A DNA stretch of 64,000 bases from Fimbriiglobus ruber (GCF_002197845.1 NZ_NIDE01000020.1:1-64000), one strand, 5' to 3'; positions 45,717 to 56,210 are shown, counted from the first letter of the stretch. The notes: generated by a model from the sequence alone, not told the origin. Numbers and translations are program-made.

Positions 45717-45745
45717 TAGCTGTGCAACGCAAATAGGACACCACC

Positions 45746-46032
45746 GGATATTCGAGGGTGAGGAAATTGCACACGGCGAATTGGCGGGGTGGATGGGTGG
45801 ATGGGCTCGATTCCGTGACCTCAAACAAGTTGGCGTAGAGGGCCGGCAGCAAGTCCGGCGGTTCCCCACCAAATGTGAAACCAAGCGTGTGGATCGCCGC
45901 GGCCCGTTCAAGGCCACAACGACCGATGGCAGGGAGTTTGCCATCTTGATCTCCCTTAGAAATTCACGGCTCCTGGGGGCGAAGAGCAAATTTGCTCTCC
46001 TGATGGTATCCCTCCGTGGGGAGAATCTTGAA
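45746..46032. other. Intergenic region before the LOV kinase operon end
   Basis: No supported gene. AGAGCAAATTTGCTCT near 45987 is a perfect 16-bp dyad about 40 nt from the kinase stop and may act as a terminator stem for the minus-strand operon. A short repeated GGGTGGATGGGTGGATGGG lies at 45788. Confidence 0.4.
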
Positions 46033-49000
46033 TTACCGCGCCCCGTCCAACACCTCGCGTACCTTGAACATCAGAGCGACCGGGGAATAGGGCTTCTGGA
46101 GGAAGTTCACCCCCTCGCGGAGAACCCCGTGCCGGATAACGGCGTCGTCCGTGTACCCGGACACGAACAACACGCGCGACTCCGGGTGCCGTTCGGCTAC
46201 CTGCTCGGCGACGGACCGGCCGCCTGCTCCGGGCATGACGACATCAGTGACCAACAGGTGAATTGACCCGACGTGCGCGCTAGACAACCGCACGGCCTCG
46301 TCTCCATCGGCCGCCTCCAGTACCGTGTACCCATTGTGGGCCAGAACCCGGACGATGAGAGCCCTCACCCCGTCGTCGTCCTCGGCAATGAGAACCGTCT
46401 CCGTCCCGCGCGGAGGTGTGCCGGCCCCAGGATGTGCTTTCGTGTTTTCGGCCACCAAATTGACCCGGGGCAGGTAGACCTTGAACGTGCTCCCGACTCC
46501 GACCTCGCTGTCCACCATGATGTGCCCGCCGGACTGCTGGACGATCCCGTACACCGTGGCCAACCCCAAACCCGTACCCTTACCCGCTCCCTTGGTGGTG
46601 AAGAACGGCTCGAAGATCCGGGCCCGGACCTCCGGCGACATTCCGCACCCGGTGTCCGAAACGCCCAAAAGGACGTACGGGCCGGGGCGAGCGTCCGGAT
46701 GGGCGCGAGCGTAGGCGTCGTCTAACTCGACGTTCCGGGTCTCGATCGTCAGGACACCGCCGCGGGGCATGGCGTCGCGGGCGTTTACCGCCAAATTCAT
46801 CAGTACCTGCTCGATTTGTCCCGAATCGGCGCGAACGGCCCCCAACCCGCGGTCGAGGGTGGTCGTCAACCGGACGTCTGCACCGATCAACCGGCGAAGC
46901 ATTTTATTGGTATCGGCTACGACCCCGTTTAGAACGAGAATCCGCGGGGTCAGAACTTGCCGACGACTGAACGCCAGGAGTTGGCGGGTCAACCCGGCCG
47001 ACCGCTCCCCGGCCTTGAAGATCTCCGTGACCATGTCCCGAAACGGGTCGTCTGATGGGAGGCCCTGGAGGAGTATCTCGCTGTACCCGTTGATGATAGT
47101 CAACAGGTTGTTAAAATCATGTGCCACGCCGGCCGCCAGCTGACCGACCGCCTCCATCTTCTGGACTTGGCGGAATTGCTCCTCCAAACTCCGGCGGCCG
47201 GTCGCGTCCGCCTGAACTCCGACGAAGTGCGTCAAACAACCGACCTCGTCCCGAACCGGGGAGATCGACAGCTCGTTCCAGAACGGGGTGCCGTCTTTGC
47301 GGTAGTTCAGCAGTTCAACGGAGCACGACTTCGCATCCCGGACTGCCTCCCGCAATCGGGCGACCGCGACCGGGTCGGTGTCTGCCCCCTGGAGGAAGCG
47401 ACAGTTGCAACCGAGAACCTCATCTGACGCGTATCCGGTGATTCGCTCAAAACCAGGGCTGACGTAAACGATCGGGTTGTCCGGCTTGTTCGGGTCGGTG
47501 ATCAATAGTCCCTGGGTTGCCGCGCGGATGGCCCGGTCCCGCAAATGGAGGTCGTCTTCGGTCCGCTTCCGCGCGGTGATGTCCCAGGCCATTCCCCCGA
47601 TCCTCATCTCTCCGCCGTCGTCGATCGGGAATTTCATCACCAGCCAGGTTAATTCCGTACCCGCGGCCGTTCGCGCCGTCTCTTCCGTCTGGACGACCGC
47701 GTTCCGGGCCAGACATTCCCCGTCACTTGCCCGAAAAAGGTCGGCCGTTTCCCGTGGCCAGAAGTCGTGATCGGATTTCCCTTGCCAGGCGACGGGCTCC
47801 GGATCGAACTGCTGCCGCCAGGTGGGGTTGACGTACAAGAATCGGCCGTCCTCGTCCTTGATGAAGGCGGCCGCCGGGCTGTGGTCCATGAACGCCCGGA
47901 ATCGCTCCTCGCTCTGCCGCACGGCCGCCTCCGCTCGTGCCCGCTCTGTGATGTCGCGGATGTTGCACTGGATGACCCGAGAGTTACCGACGTCGTAGAC
48001 GTTGCTAACGAACTCCACCTCGATTTGGGCGCGGTCCTTGGTCAACAGTGGGTGGTCCTTGTACCGGATGTAACCTTGCTCCAGAAGGGTCTGGAACGCT
48101 GCTTTGTTAGCCTCAATGTCTCGGAACAGGCCGATCTCCCAAAGCTCTTTCCCGACCAATTCTTCGAGTCGATACCCGAGTAGGTTTGTCAGGAAGGGGT
48201 TCGCGTCGACCACGCGCCTCGACGCCACGTCGACGATCAGGATGCCATCCTGAGCCGCCTCGAACAGGCGGCGGTACTGCGTTTCGGAGGCCGAGAGCGA
48301 TTCGGCCGCCCGCTTCTGGCCGGTAATGTCCCGCGAGATGCCAATGACTCCGATGACATTTCCAACGGCGTCCCGGTACGGGGCCTTGGTTCCCTGAATG
48401 GTCCTTGTTACCCCGGCCACGGTCAGCTCCCCTTCCTCCGTTTCCGTCACGCCGGACGTCATGACTCGGTGGTCCCGGCTTATGACCCATTGCGCGCTCG
48501 CCGGGTCGAAGAATTCGGTGTCGGTGTGCCCGAGGATGTCTGCCGACGGGCGCCTCAAGAATTGGCTCGCGGCCGAATTGCACAAAAGATACTGGCCGTC
48601 CCGGTCCTTGACGAATACCGCGTCCGGTGTCCCCTCGGCCACCGCGGTCAGGAGGTCGGCGGTCTGCCGGAGGGTGTCTTCGGCTCGCTTCCGGTCGTCG
48701 ATATCTGTGCAGGTGCGGACCCACTCTTTGATCCCATCTCTGTCACCCTGCGCCACTCCTTGAACTAGGAACCAGCGGTACTCCCCGTCGCCCCGTCGCA
48801 GGCGGTATTCGGTGGAGTACGCCTCGCCGCTTGCCTTACAGCGGTCCCATCCGACGACGGCCCCCACCGCGTCGTCCGGGTGAATGGCCTCGTGCCACAG
48901 TGTTCCCGCAGTGGCTTCGGAACTTTGCCCGGTGTACTCGTACCAGCGGCGGTTGTGCTGCAGCGGCCGCCCGGTCGCGTCGTAGACAGACACCAGCGCT

Positions 49001-49821
49001 GGGATCGATTCGATCAACCCCCGGTACCGCTCCTCGCTCCGCCGCAGAGCTCCTTCCGCCCGTTTCCGCTCCTGAATATCATGCGATGACTTCGACACCC
49101 CGACCAACCCGCCCCCCGTATCGCGGACCGGGGAAACGGTCAGCATGACGTCGAGCCGGCGGCCGTCTCGGTGTAACCGAACGGTCTCGAAGTGCTTCAC
49201 CTGTTGCCCGGCCTGCAGCTGCAGCATGATTTCGGTCCACTCGTCGGTTTTGTCGCGGGGAACGAGGAAGGAAATGTTGCGGCCGATGGCCTCGGCCGCA
49301 GTCCACCCGTACAACCGCTCGGCCGCCAAGTTCCAACTTGTGAGAACGCCGTCAAGGGTCTTTGAAAGAATGGCGTTGTCGGACGATTCCACGACGGCCG
49401 CGAGGTGGGCGGCGGTCCGCGCGATGGCCCGATTCGCCCGCCGACTACCGGCCTGCCGGACTTCTCGATCGACCGTTGCCGCTAGCTGACTGAGGTTGTG
49501 CTTGAGAATACAGTCGTTCACCGTGGCCCGCATCAGTGCGACCGCCACGTCTTCACCGACTGTACCCAAAACGATAATGAATGGGAGGTCCGGGTCGGAA
49601 GCCCGGACGATCTCCAATGCGGCGGGAGAACCTAACTCGGCAATTGTGTAATCCGACAGGACGACATCCCAAACTCCGGCGGCCAAAGCCGCCTGGAGGG
49701 CGTCAGTCGTCTCAACCCGCTCCCACACCGGGTCGACCCCGTCCCGTCGGAGGGCGAGGAGCATGACATCGGCATCGGCGAGTGAACTCTTGACGATCAA
49801 CACACGCAGCGGGAGTGCCAT
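46033..49821 (-). CDS. Hybrid sensor histidine kinase with six PAS domains including a LOV photoreceptor domain
   Basis: Start taken at ATG 49821 (MALPLRVLIVKSSLADADVM), 64 nt after the sigma gene; 49923 is an in-frame alternative overlapping that gene. Order: N-terminal receiver (DVVLSDYTIAEL), five PAS domains with their PAC segments, then a sixth with the full LOV signature GCNCRFLQG (Cys807) plus NYRKDGTPFW and HFVGVQ. After it come HisKA (GVAHDFNNLLT, phospho-His901), an HATPase domain (NLAVNARDAMP, SDTGCGMSP, GKGTGLGLATVYG) and a C-terminal receiver (LLVTDVVMPGAGG). The product is a cytosolic 1262-residue protein with no membrane span. It is a likely blue-light and redox-responsive kinase, although FMN binding is inferred. 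Confidence 0.9.
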   Translation of the reverse strand: MALPLRVLIVKSSLADADVMLLALRRDGVDPVWERVETTDALQAALAAGVWDVVLSDYTIAELGSPAALEIVRASDPDLPFIIVLGTVGEDVAVALMRATVNDCILKHNLSQLAATVDREVRQAGSRRANRAIARTAAHLAAVVESSDNAILSKTLDGVLTSWNLAAERLYGWTAAEAIGRNISFLVPRDKTDEWTEIMLQLQAGQQVKHFETVRLHRDGRRLDVMLTVSPVRDTGGGLVGVSKSSHDIQERKRAEGALRRSEERYRGLIESIPALVSVYDATGRPLQHNRRWYEYTGQSSEATAGTLWHEAIHPDDAVGAVVGWDRCKASGEAYSTEYRLRRGDGEYRWFLVQGVAQGDRDGIKEWVRTCTDIDDRKRAEDTLRQTADLLTAVAEGTPDAVFVKDRDGQYLLCNSAASQFLRRPSADILGHTDTEFFDPASAQWVISRDHRVMTSGVTETEEGELTVAGVTRTIQGTKAPYRDAVGNVIGVIGISRDITGQKRAAESLSASETQYRRLFEAAQDGILIVDVASRRVVDANPFLTNLLGYRLEELVGKELWEIGLFRDIEANKAAFQTLLEQGYIRYKDHPLLTKDRAQIEVEFVSNVYDVGNSRVIQCNIRDITERARAEAAVRQSEERFRAFMDHSPAAAFIKDEDGRFLYVNPTWRQQFDPEPVAWQGKSDHDFWPRETADLFRASDGECLARNAVVQTEETARTAAGTELTWLVMKFPIDDGGEMRIGGMAWDITARKRTEDDLHLRDRAIRAATQGLLITDPNKPDNPIVYVSPGFERITGYASDEVLGCNCRFLQGADTDPVAVARLREAVRDAKSCSVELLNYRKDGTPFWNELSISPVRDEVGCLTHFVGVQADATGRRSLEEQFRQVQKMEAVGQLAAGVAHDFNNLLTIINGYSEILLQGLPSDDPFRDMVTEIFKAGERSAGLTRQLLAFSRRQVLTPRILVLNGVVADTNKMLRRLIGADVRLTTTLDRGLGAVRADSGQIEQVLMNLAVNARDAMPRGGVLTIETRNVELDDAYARAHPDARPGPYVLLGVSDTGCGMSPEVRARIFEPFFTTKGAGKGTGLGLATVYGIVQQSGGHIMVDSEVGVGSTFKVYLPRVNLVAENTKAHPGAGTPPRGTETVLIAEDDDGVRALIVRVLAHNGYTVLEAADGDEAVRLSSAHVGSIHLLVTDVVMPGAGGRSVAEQVAERHPESRVLFVSGYTDDAVIRHGVLREGVNFLQKPYSPVALMFKVREVLDGAR

Positions 49822-49885
49822 AGAAGTTCTGCTGTGAGAGGGCGTGTTCGGGACGGGCCGATTGATTTGGGCCGGGGTTTCGCGC

Positions 49886-50791
49886 TTAGCGCTCCAACCG
49901 GCCCCGGAGATCGGCGAGGGCATCCCGTTCGAGTTGCCGGACCCGCTCCCGGGTGAGTCCCAACTGCTTCCCGATCGATCGCAGGGTAGCCGGTTCGCCG
50001 CCGTCCAGTCCGAACCGCAGTCGCAGAATCGTCACCGCCCGGTCGCCTAATTGTGCGAGCGCCTCCAGGGTTGCCCGCACGTCGTCTGTGACCGATAGCT
50101 CGTCCATTGGAACCGCCGCCCAATCCACCAGGAGGTCATTCTGCGCTTCATCCCCGCCCACCCCCGTGGCCCGTCGGGATGCAATCGCCTTTTCTCCCTT
50201 GGCTACCATCCGGGTCTGATGGACCGTCAGTCCGAGGTGGGTCGCCACCTCCTCCCGCGACGCTTCCCGACCGAGTTTGGCCCGAAGTTCGTCCTCGCTC
50301 TGCCTCCACTTGGCCAGGAGGGTACCCATATATTGGGGAAGGCGGACGACGTGGCCGGATTTATTCAGCGCCGACCGGATCGCCTGATTGACCCAGTATG
50401 TGGCGTAAGTGCTGAATCGCGTGTTCATCTCGGGATCGAACCCCTCGATCGCCCGGAGCAGACCGAGGTTGCCCTCCTCGACCATATCCTCCAGGTCGAG
50501 CCCCTTGCCAGCGTACGCGTGGGCGATCCAAACCACCAGTCGCAAGTTGGCCCGGGCCATTTCGTCCCGGGCCGCGGGATCGCCCTCGCCGATCCGATGA
50601 CCCAGATCCTTCTCGGCGCTGCGGGTCAGGAGTGGAATTCGACTGATCTCAGCCAGATAGGTATCGAAGGGGTTGCGACCCACCGGCACCGATTTTGGGG
50701 AATGAAACTCCGACCGGGTCGACTTGACGGCCCCCGCCTCGGCCGCATTTTTACGTGTCAGGTAAGGTAAGAGACGTGGAATCGTCGTCAT
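49886..50791 (-). CDS. RNA polymerase sigma-70 family factor (RpoD/SigA-like)
   Basis: Minus-strand ATG 50791. Regions are recognisable in order: 1.2 (NPFDTYLAEISRIPLLTRSA), 2 (ANLRLVVWIAHAYAGKGLDL, EEGNLGLLRAIEGFDPEMN, FSTYATYWVNQAIRSAL), 3 and region 4 with the helix-turn-helix ATLRSIGKQLGLTRERVRQL. At 301 residues it is a group 2/3 alternative factor, not the housekeeping one. It is followed directly by the LOV kinase gene on the same strand, so the two are probably one operon. Confidence 0.9.
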   Translation of the reverse strand: MTTIPRLLPYLTRKNAAEAGAVKSTRSEFHSPKSVPVGRNPFDTYLAEISRIPLLTRSAEKDLGHRIGEGDPAARDEMARANLRLVVWIAHAYAGKGLDLEDMVEEGNLGLLRAIEGFDPEMNTRFSTYATYWVNQAIRSALNKSGHVVRLPQYMGTLLAKWRQSEDELRAKLGREASREEVATHLGLTVHQTRMVAKGEKAIASRRATGVGGDEAQNDLLVDWAAVPMDELSVTDDVRATLEALAQLGDRAVTILRLRFGLDGGEPATLRSIGKQLGLTRERVRQLERDALADLRGRLER

Positions 50792-51692
50792 GACGGAGCC
50801 AACTTTCGTGCGCCGAGGAGTGAGCCAACTATCCGCGAGTTGCCGACGGCTTCTGGGGCGGATGGTGCGAACAAAGTATACGTTATTGCTAGCCGATAAC
50901 GGATGGTGGTTATCAGATTAAAAATATAATAATTTAATTGAATGATTGCGGTGTTCTGCCTAAGAAAACACGCGAATCCCTACTAACCAAGATGCGGCGA
51001 CGACCGGGATATTTGCCTTGTTTTCGTTAATATTTCCGTGCTAATTTAAAATATTTATAATAGTGACTTTATACAGAATACTATTAAATACTAAGTAAAT
51101 AAGATAAGCAATTCTAGAAATTTCAGCGCAATTGTTACTAGCCGGACACGAAAACTGTGGCTTGGTCGCAATAGGTCACTCGTGCCAAATTGAATGCATA
51201 TCGAAAATTTCGCACCTCGGGATATACCTGACAACCTTCACATTTCCATCCTTATCGCCGAATTCTGTCCGGCTTTGCGGCCACGGTGCCGGAAATGAAG
51301 TCGAGGGCTCCGTCGTAGCGGCTATCCCATGTCCAAAGTACCACTCGCACCGGGTGGGTCAGGTTCTGCGTCCCGATGTGGCCGAATTCGATTCGGAATT
51401 AGCCCGCCCGACCGGGCGCCGGGTAATTATTGGAAACCACGAAGACGATTCCGGTGGGCGTGATCGAGATGGGCGGCCAGACGTACGTGCTGTTCTCGCC
51501 GCTTACGGAGGTGCAGAAAAAACTCTTGGCCCTGTGGGACATGCCAGCAGACTTGTGTGAGAACGTGACGAGGGCCTTTCCAAAAGCACCCCCCCTAAAC
51601 ATCAACGAACCGTAGGCTACAGGACGGAACACTTTAGATTCGGAATGTTCGCCAATCTGAGGTGACGGACGCCGATTGAAGAACCATTCATG
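50792..51692. other. Long AT-rich intergenic region upstream of the sigma factor
   Basis: About 250 bp (50870-51120) is strikingly AT-rich (AAAAATATAATAATTTAATT) in a GC-rich setting. An imperfect dyad CGTTAT...ATAACG spans 50881-50901. It probably holds the sigma-kinase promoter, read leftward. The rest (51130-51640) has only a weak short ORF, listed separately. Confidence 0.5.
51430..51615 (+). CDS. Possible small protein (61 aa), weak call
   Basis: TTG 51430 opens METTKTIPVGVIEMGGQTYV followed by LFSPLTEVQKKLLALWDMPA and a stop at 51615. The amino-acid pattern is protein-like, but there is no clear ribosome site and the start codon is rare. It could be the tail of a degraded gene. Confidence 0.25.
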   Translation: METTKTIPVGVIEMGGQTYVLFSPLTEVQKKLLALWDMPADLCENVTRAFPKAPPLNINEP

Positions 51693-52290
51693 CTACCCAG
51701 GATCAGGCGGTCCTGCTCGAGCCACATCGACGGGTATTTGGGTGCGCGATGGCGTTCGTTTTCCGTCCAGCACTTCCCGCACTTTCCGCACGAGTGCTCC
51801 GGGCGAGAAGGGCTTTTGAAGAAACGCCATGCCCGCTTCCAAAACACCGTGCCGAACCACGGTGTCGTCCGTGTACCCGGAGATAAACACAACCTTGATG
51901 CCCGGTCTGGCAGCTGTGATTCGTTCGGACAAGACGCGACCGCCCATTTCCGGCATTACGACATCAGAAACGAGTACGTGAATCGGCCCGTCGTACGCCT
52001 CAGCCAATCTTACGGCCTCACCCCCGTGTTCCGCCTCCATGACCGTGTAGCCGAACCGCTCAAGCGAACTCCGAGTCAACCGCCGCACCCCCGCCTCGTC
52101 CTCGACCAACAGAATCGTTTCGGCACCCTTGGGAATGTCGATCGCCTGCGAACGCAACTCCCGCTGCGTATTCGATCCTTCCGCCACGGGGAGGTAAATT
52201 TTGAACGTGGTGCCCCGGCCCGGTTCGCTTTGCAAGGTGATGTGGCCACCCGACTGCTTAACGATACCGTGGACCACGGCCAGGCCTAAA

Positions 52291-54197
52291 CGCCGATTTC
52301 CAAGGCGGTTAATTAACTCACACTTTTTCGTAATGCCGCCTGGATTTTCGTCGCTTTCGACGACGCAGTGTAAGCGGCTTTTTTTTCGATTTCCCTTCGG
52401 GAAGCCCCACGGCGATCACGCGAACTTTCTGTGTCCAGTCACCGACCGCCCTTGTTCTCGTGGACTTGTCGCCAGGATTCGGCTCCCTATCGCACTCGTT
52501 ACCGGTTATCCTTTCCGCCCTCGTCCGGCAGTAAGCGACTCACATTCGCCCGGAGACCGGTCATGGACGACGCGGCGCTGTCCCAATTTTTCCTGCGCCC
52601 CACGCAGACCCGCCATCGTCAGTACGAGGCCTTGCGGGCCGTCTTCGTTGACGGCCGCTCTCAGAAAGATGTCGCCGACGAATTTGGTTACACCCACGGA
52701 ACTCTTCGGCAGTTGGTCCGCCAGTTTCGGCGGCGATTCGAGGGCCTTCCGCCGAAGGGTCCGTCCCCCTTTTTCGCGACCCCGACGCGGGCCGGCCGCA
52801 CAAACGCGAGCAACGGCCGGTCAGCGAACCGCCCGTCGCTGACCGGCAGCAGTTGGTCTTGTCCGCCGACCCACCGCTGCGTCTACGCACCCGAGCGGCG
52901 GGCGTGTTCCTGTTCCTGCCGCTCCTATCGCGATTGGGGTTCGACGCGCTCGTCCGCGACGCCGGCTATCCCGGCTCAAAGATGATTCCACCGGACGCAG
53001 CCCTGCTCGCCTTGCTCTCCCAGAAGTTGCTGCGCAAGGAACGCCGCAGTCACATCGACGACCACAACGTGGACGCGGGGTTGGGCCTGTTCGCCGGCCT
53101 CAATGTCCGGCCCAAGAAATCGTTCGCCACCGAGTACTCGTACCGCGGCCAACGAATCCATCAGGAGCGGCTGATGGGATCGTGGGTGAAAAAGCTCTCG
53201 CCGTTACTCCTGCCGGGCGCGAAGGCGTTCGCCCTCGACTTCCACCCGATCCCCTACCGCGGCGAGGAGGCCACTCTGGAGAACCACTACATCCCCGGCC
53301 GGGGCAAAGCCTGTCCGAGCGTGCAGGCGCTCTTTGCCCAGGAGCACGAGACGCGCGTGTTCTGCTACGCCAACGCCAACCTCCTTCGCACCGAACAGAC
53401 CGGCGAAGTCCTCCGCTTCACCGACTATTGGAGGGATCTCATGGGGACCTATCCCGAATGGCTCTACTTCGACTCGAAGCTGACCACCTACGCGGAATTG
53501 TCGAAACTCAATGAGCGGGAAATCTCGTTCGCGACCATCCGACGCCGGGGCGCGAACATCCTCCGGGCACTGCGGGAACGCCCGAAGAGCGACTGGACCA
53601 CCGTCCGGATCGACATCCCCAAGCGACGAAACAAAGAAATCCGATATGTGGACGAATCGATTCGTTTACCCGAGTACGAGGGCACGCTCCGCCAAATTGC
53701 CCTGGACGGCTTGGGACACGAAAGCCCGACCCTGCTATTGACCAACCATCCCGACGTTTCGGTCCGATCGGTGTTCGGCAACTACGCTCGCCGTAACGGT
53801 ATTGAGGATGGCCTCGGCACGAACGTCGACTTCTTCCATATGGACAACCTGTCGAGTGAAGTGCGGTTGAACGTTGACCTCGACGTGACGCTGACCGTGG
53901 TCGCGAACAGTTGCTATCGTTGGCTCGCGAGCCGGTTGAAGGGATTCGATGGAGCCAAACCGAAGCCAGTCTCGCGGAAGTTTGTCGAAACCGGCGGCGA
54001 GATCGAAGTCCATCCGGGGAAGCGGTTGCGCGTGACGTTCGATCGTCGCTGCCACAACCCGATCCTCCGGGAAGCGGCCTTGGATAAGGACGCCCCGCCG
54101 ATACCCTGGCTCGACAACTACAAGATCGAGTTCGATTACCGCTGATCGTTTGAACACGGCAAAGTGTGAGTTAATTAACCGCCGTGGAAATCGGCGA
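52291..54197 (+). mobile_element. Unassigned IS with about 37-bp inverted repeats
   Basis: The ends begin CGCCGATTTCC and share GGCGGTTAATTAACTCACAC with one mismatch between arms. TAAA is duplicated at 52287-52290 and 54198-54201. Size is about 1907 bp. It carries one transposase split over two frames. The family is not identified with confidence. Confidence 0.85.
52563..54145 (+). CDS. DDE-type transposase of the 1.9-kb IS, two frames with a -1 step
   Basis: ATG 52563 starts MDDAALSQFFLRPTQTRHRQ with a helix-turn-helix (SQKDVADEFGYTHGTLRQLV). At a C5T5 run near 52767-52777 the coding steps back one base and continues RDPDAGRPHKREQRPVSE into the long frame ending at 54145. Acidic candidates are ALDFHPIPYRG, WLYFDSKLTTY and GTNVDFFHMDNLSSEVRL (Glu). 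A TTTTTC stretch allows -1 slippage, so a fusion protein is plausible. Confidence 0.7.
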
Positions 54198-55772
54198 TAA
54201 ACCCGTCCCGTAGCCGACCCCCTTCGTCGTGAAGAATGGCTCGAAGATATGGGCCTTAGTCGTCGCGTCCATCCCCGTTCCGGTGTCGCTGACGGTCAAC
54301 AAGGTGTATTGACCCGGCCACACCTCCGGATGCATCTGGGCGTAACTCTCACCCAGTGCCACATCGGATGTCTCAATGGTCAGCACCCCCCCGTGGGGCA
54401 TGGCGTCGCGAGCGTTGATCGATAGGTTGAGAATGACTTGCTCCATCTGGCCGGCATCGACCTTCACCGGCTTGATATTTGGGGACATCACCGTGGCCAA
54501 TCGGACGTCCTCGCCGATCAGCCGTCGCAATAATTTTTCGGTCGACTTAACCGTTTCGTTCAGGTTTAGTACCCGCGGTTGGAGAACCTGCTTGCGACTG
54601 AAGGCCAGCAGTTGGTGAGTCAGCGCCGCGGCTCGCGTCCCTGCATCACAAATCTGTTGGAGCATGTCCCGCGACGGATCGCTAGGCTGCGTGCCTTCGA
54701 ACAGAATCTCGGCGTACCCGTTCATGATCGTCAGGATGTTGTTGAAGTCGTGGGCCACCCCGCCCGCCAGTTGACCGATGGTTTCCATCTTCTGCGCCTG
54801 CCGCAACTGTTCGGCAAGTTGTTTGGAGTGCGTTAGATCGCGGTTGATCGACGACAGGCCGACAACGCAGCCCGCGACCAGAATTGGTGAGATGCGGACG
54901 GATACCGGAACCTCGCGGCCGTCCTTCCGCAACCGTATCGTCTCGTAAGGCGGTACATCCTCGCCCCGCAGGAGTTGTTCCACGATTCCAACCGTTTCGT
55001 CGGTCGCGTCGGGCAGGGCGAGCAGCGTGGCGGGACTGCCGACGACCTCGGCCGACGTGTAGCCGAACAGGTGCTCGGCTCCGGTGTTCCAATCAGTGAT
55101 CAGACTGGTCAGGTCTTTCCCGATGATCGCGTCTTCCGACGACGCAACGATCGCGGCCAACCGGAGGACCTTGGCTTCGGCTTCCTGGCGCGCGGTTCCC
55201 TCCCCCTGGATCTGGATTGTGGCGTGGAACAGCTCGGAGACTCGCTCCTCGGCCCGCTGTTCGAGCCGAATTTTCGCCCGCCGTAACTGTTCTTGCGTCA
55301 ATTCGTGTTCGGTAATTTCCACCCGGAGCAGGTCGGCCTGGGATTCGGCACGGAGACGGGCCGCACGTACCTGCTCGGATAGAACGATCCCGATGACGCT
55401 CACGCCGACATAAAAGACGGTCCCGACCACGTGCTCGATGCTTTCGAAACCCAGCCCCCAGCGCGGGCGAATAAAGAGGTAATCGGAAGCCAGGTAACCC
55501 AAAACGACTGCAACCACTGCCGGTTTCCAGCCGCCGTACCACGCGGTTACTAGCACAGGGATGAGGAACAAGACGAACAGGTGGTGATCACCGAGGTATG
55601 GATCGAGAGACGATCTCAGCAAAGTAGACAGGGTCACGGCCGCCGCCACTAAACTCAGATGGAATGCAACCTTCAGCACCTTTGGCACGTGTCCCCACCG
55701 ATCCGATTTGCAAAACGATAAAAAGGATGAACAGCTGGGCTTGGCACAAAGGTCGACTGTTCGTGTCAGCAC

Positions 55773-56206
55773 ATTTCAATCTAAAGCATAATCAAGGTTT
55801 GGGCCGACCAAAAGCACGATATTTTTAGTGGCTGAAGATCAACTACTACTTTGTAAAAGCTAAAAATTGGGGGGATCAAATACTAATTATGTCACACAAA
55901 AATTAATATTATTCACAAATAAATTGATTTTTGACATTCTGTCTGAAACATCTATTTATGAGTGGTGAGGAGCATCAGGTTGTGGGCCAGAACGCGGAGA
56001 TGGTACCGGCACCGACCGCTCACCCACGAACTTTGCGACCGACAGCATCGGGTTGTGGGCCAAGACGCGGACTTGGCACTCCCGCTCGCGAGCGACACCT
56101 GCTCCGAACCAATTCTGCATCATACTCTCGATCGTTGCGAACGGGCGGAATGGCTTTGGCTGGCCGAACTGAACGATTCCGCGAAGCCCGAAGTGACTGT
56201 CGGCGA
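55773..56206. other. AT-rich intergenic region with a degraded transposase tail
   Basis: The first 170 bp are AT-rich (ATTAATATTATTCACAAATA) and probably contain the promoter of the split kinase. From about 55960 a 25-bp segment, GTTGTGGGCCA with flanks, occurs twice 75 bp apart. On the minus strand it reads VLAHNPML, resembling a transposase C-terminus, with a tandem duplication. No intact gene. Confidence 0.45.
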
Positions 56207-56210
56207 TTAA

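Larger units (their letters stand above)
43442..45736 (+). pseudogene. IS1-like DDE transposase, frameshifted and split by IS630
   Basis: An N-terminal zinc finger (FCCLNPDCPDYGKRDHGN, then LRCSTCKGRFSERK) precedes a helix-turn-helix (GTRKTARLTGVHPDTVTQYI) and a DDE core (PFDEKWSFVGQKAKN, RLITSDELPAYPEAI, INTSFIERHNGTDRNRC). The zinc-finger frame lacks a start unless one base is missing near 43455, which would connect ATG 43442. The 3' end is split at TA 44522-44523: without IS630 it would read MTYLAVQRK and stop at 45736, while now it stops at 44535 inside the IS630 end. Confidence 0.7.
43349..45745 (+). mobile_element. IS1-like element, interrupted by an IS630 element
   Basis: Imperfect ends: GGTGGTGCCCGGTTAGTATT at 43349 and the complement of a matching GGTGGTGTCCTATTTGCGTT ending at 45745. 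No exact target duplication was found, so the outer boundaries are approximate. It carries one transposase gene split near its 3' end by IS630. Confidence 0.6.
51693..55772 (-). pseudogene. Membrane hybrid histidine kinase split by an insertion sequence
   Basis: The N-terminal part (from 55772; GTG near 55691 also possible) has four hydrophobic segments like the KdpD DUF4118 membrane module (LFVLFLIPVLVTAWYGGWKP). It continues with a coiled region, a PAS domain (SSEDAIIGKDLTSLITDWNT), HisKA GVAHDFNNILT and an HATPase domain up to KGVGYGTGL at 54198. The chain breaks in the IS and resumes as GLAVVHGIVKQSGGHITLQS with a C-terminal receiver (VLVSDVVMPEMGG) to 51693. TAAA is duplicated at both junctions. 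Removing the IS rejoins the frame exactly within the G2 box of the ATP domain, so the kinase is inactive only because of the insertion. Confidence 0.85.

Noticed and set aside
45781-46266. Plus-strand ORF at the end of the LOV kinase gene.
   Set aside because: Most of it is antisense to the kinase, the remainder has simple repeats, and no ribosome site is present.
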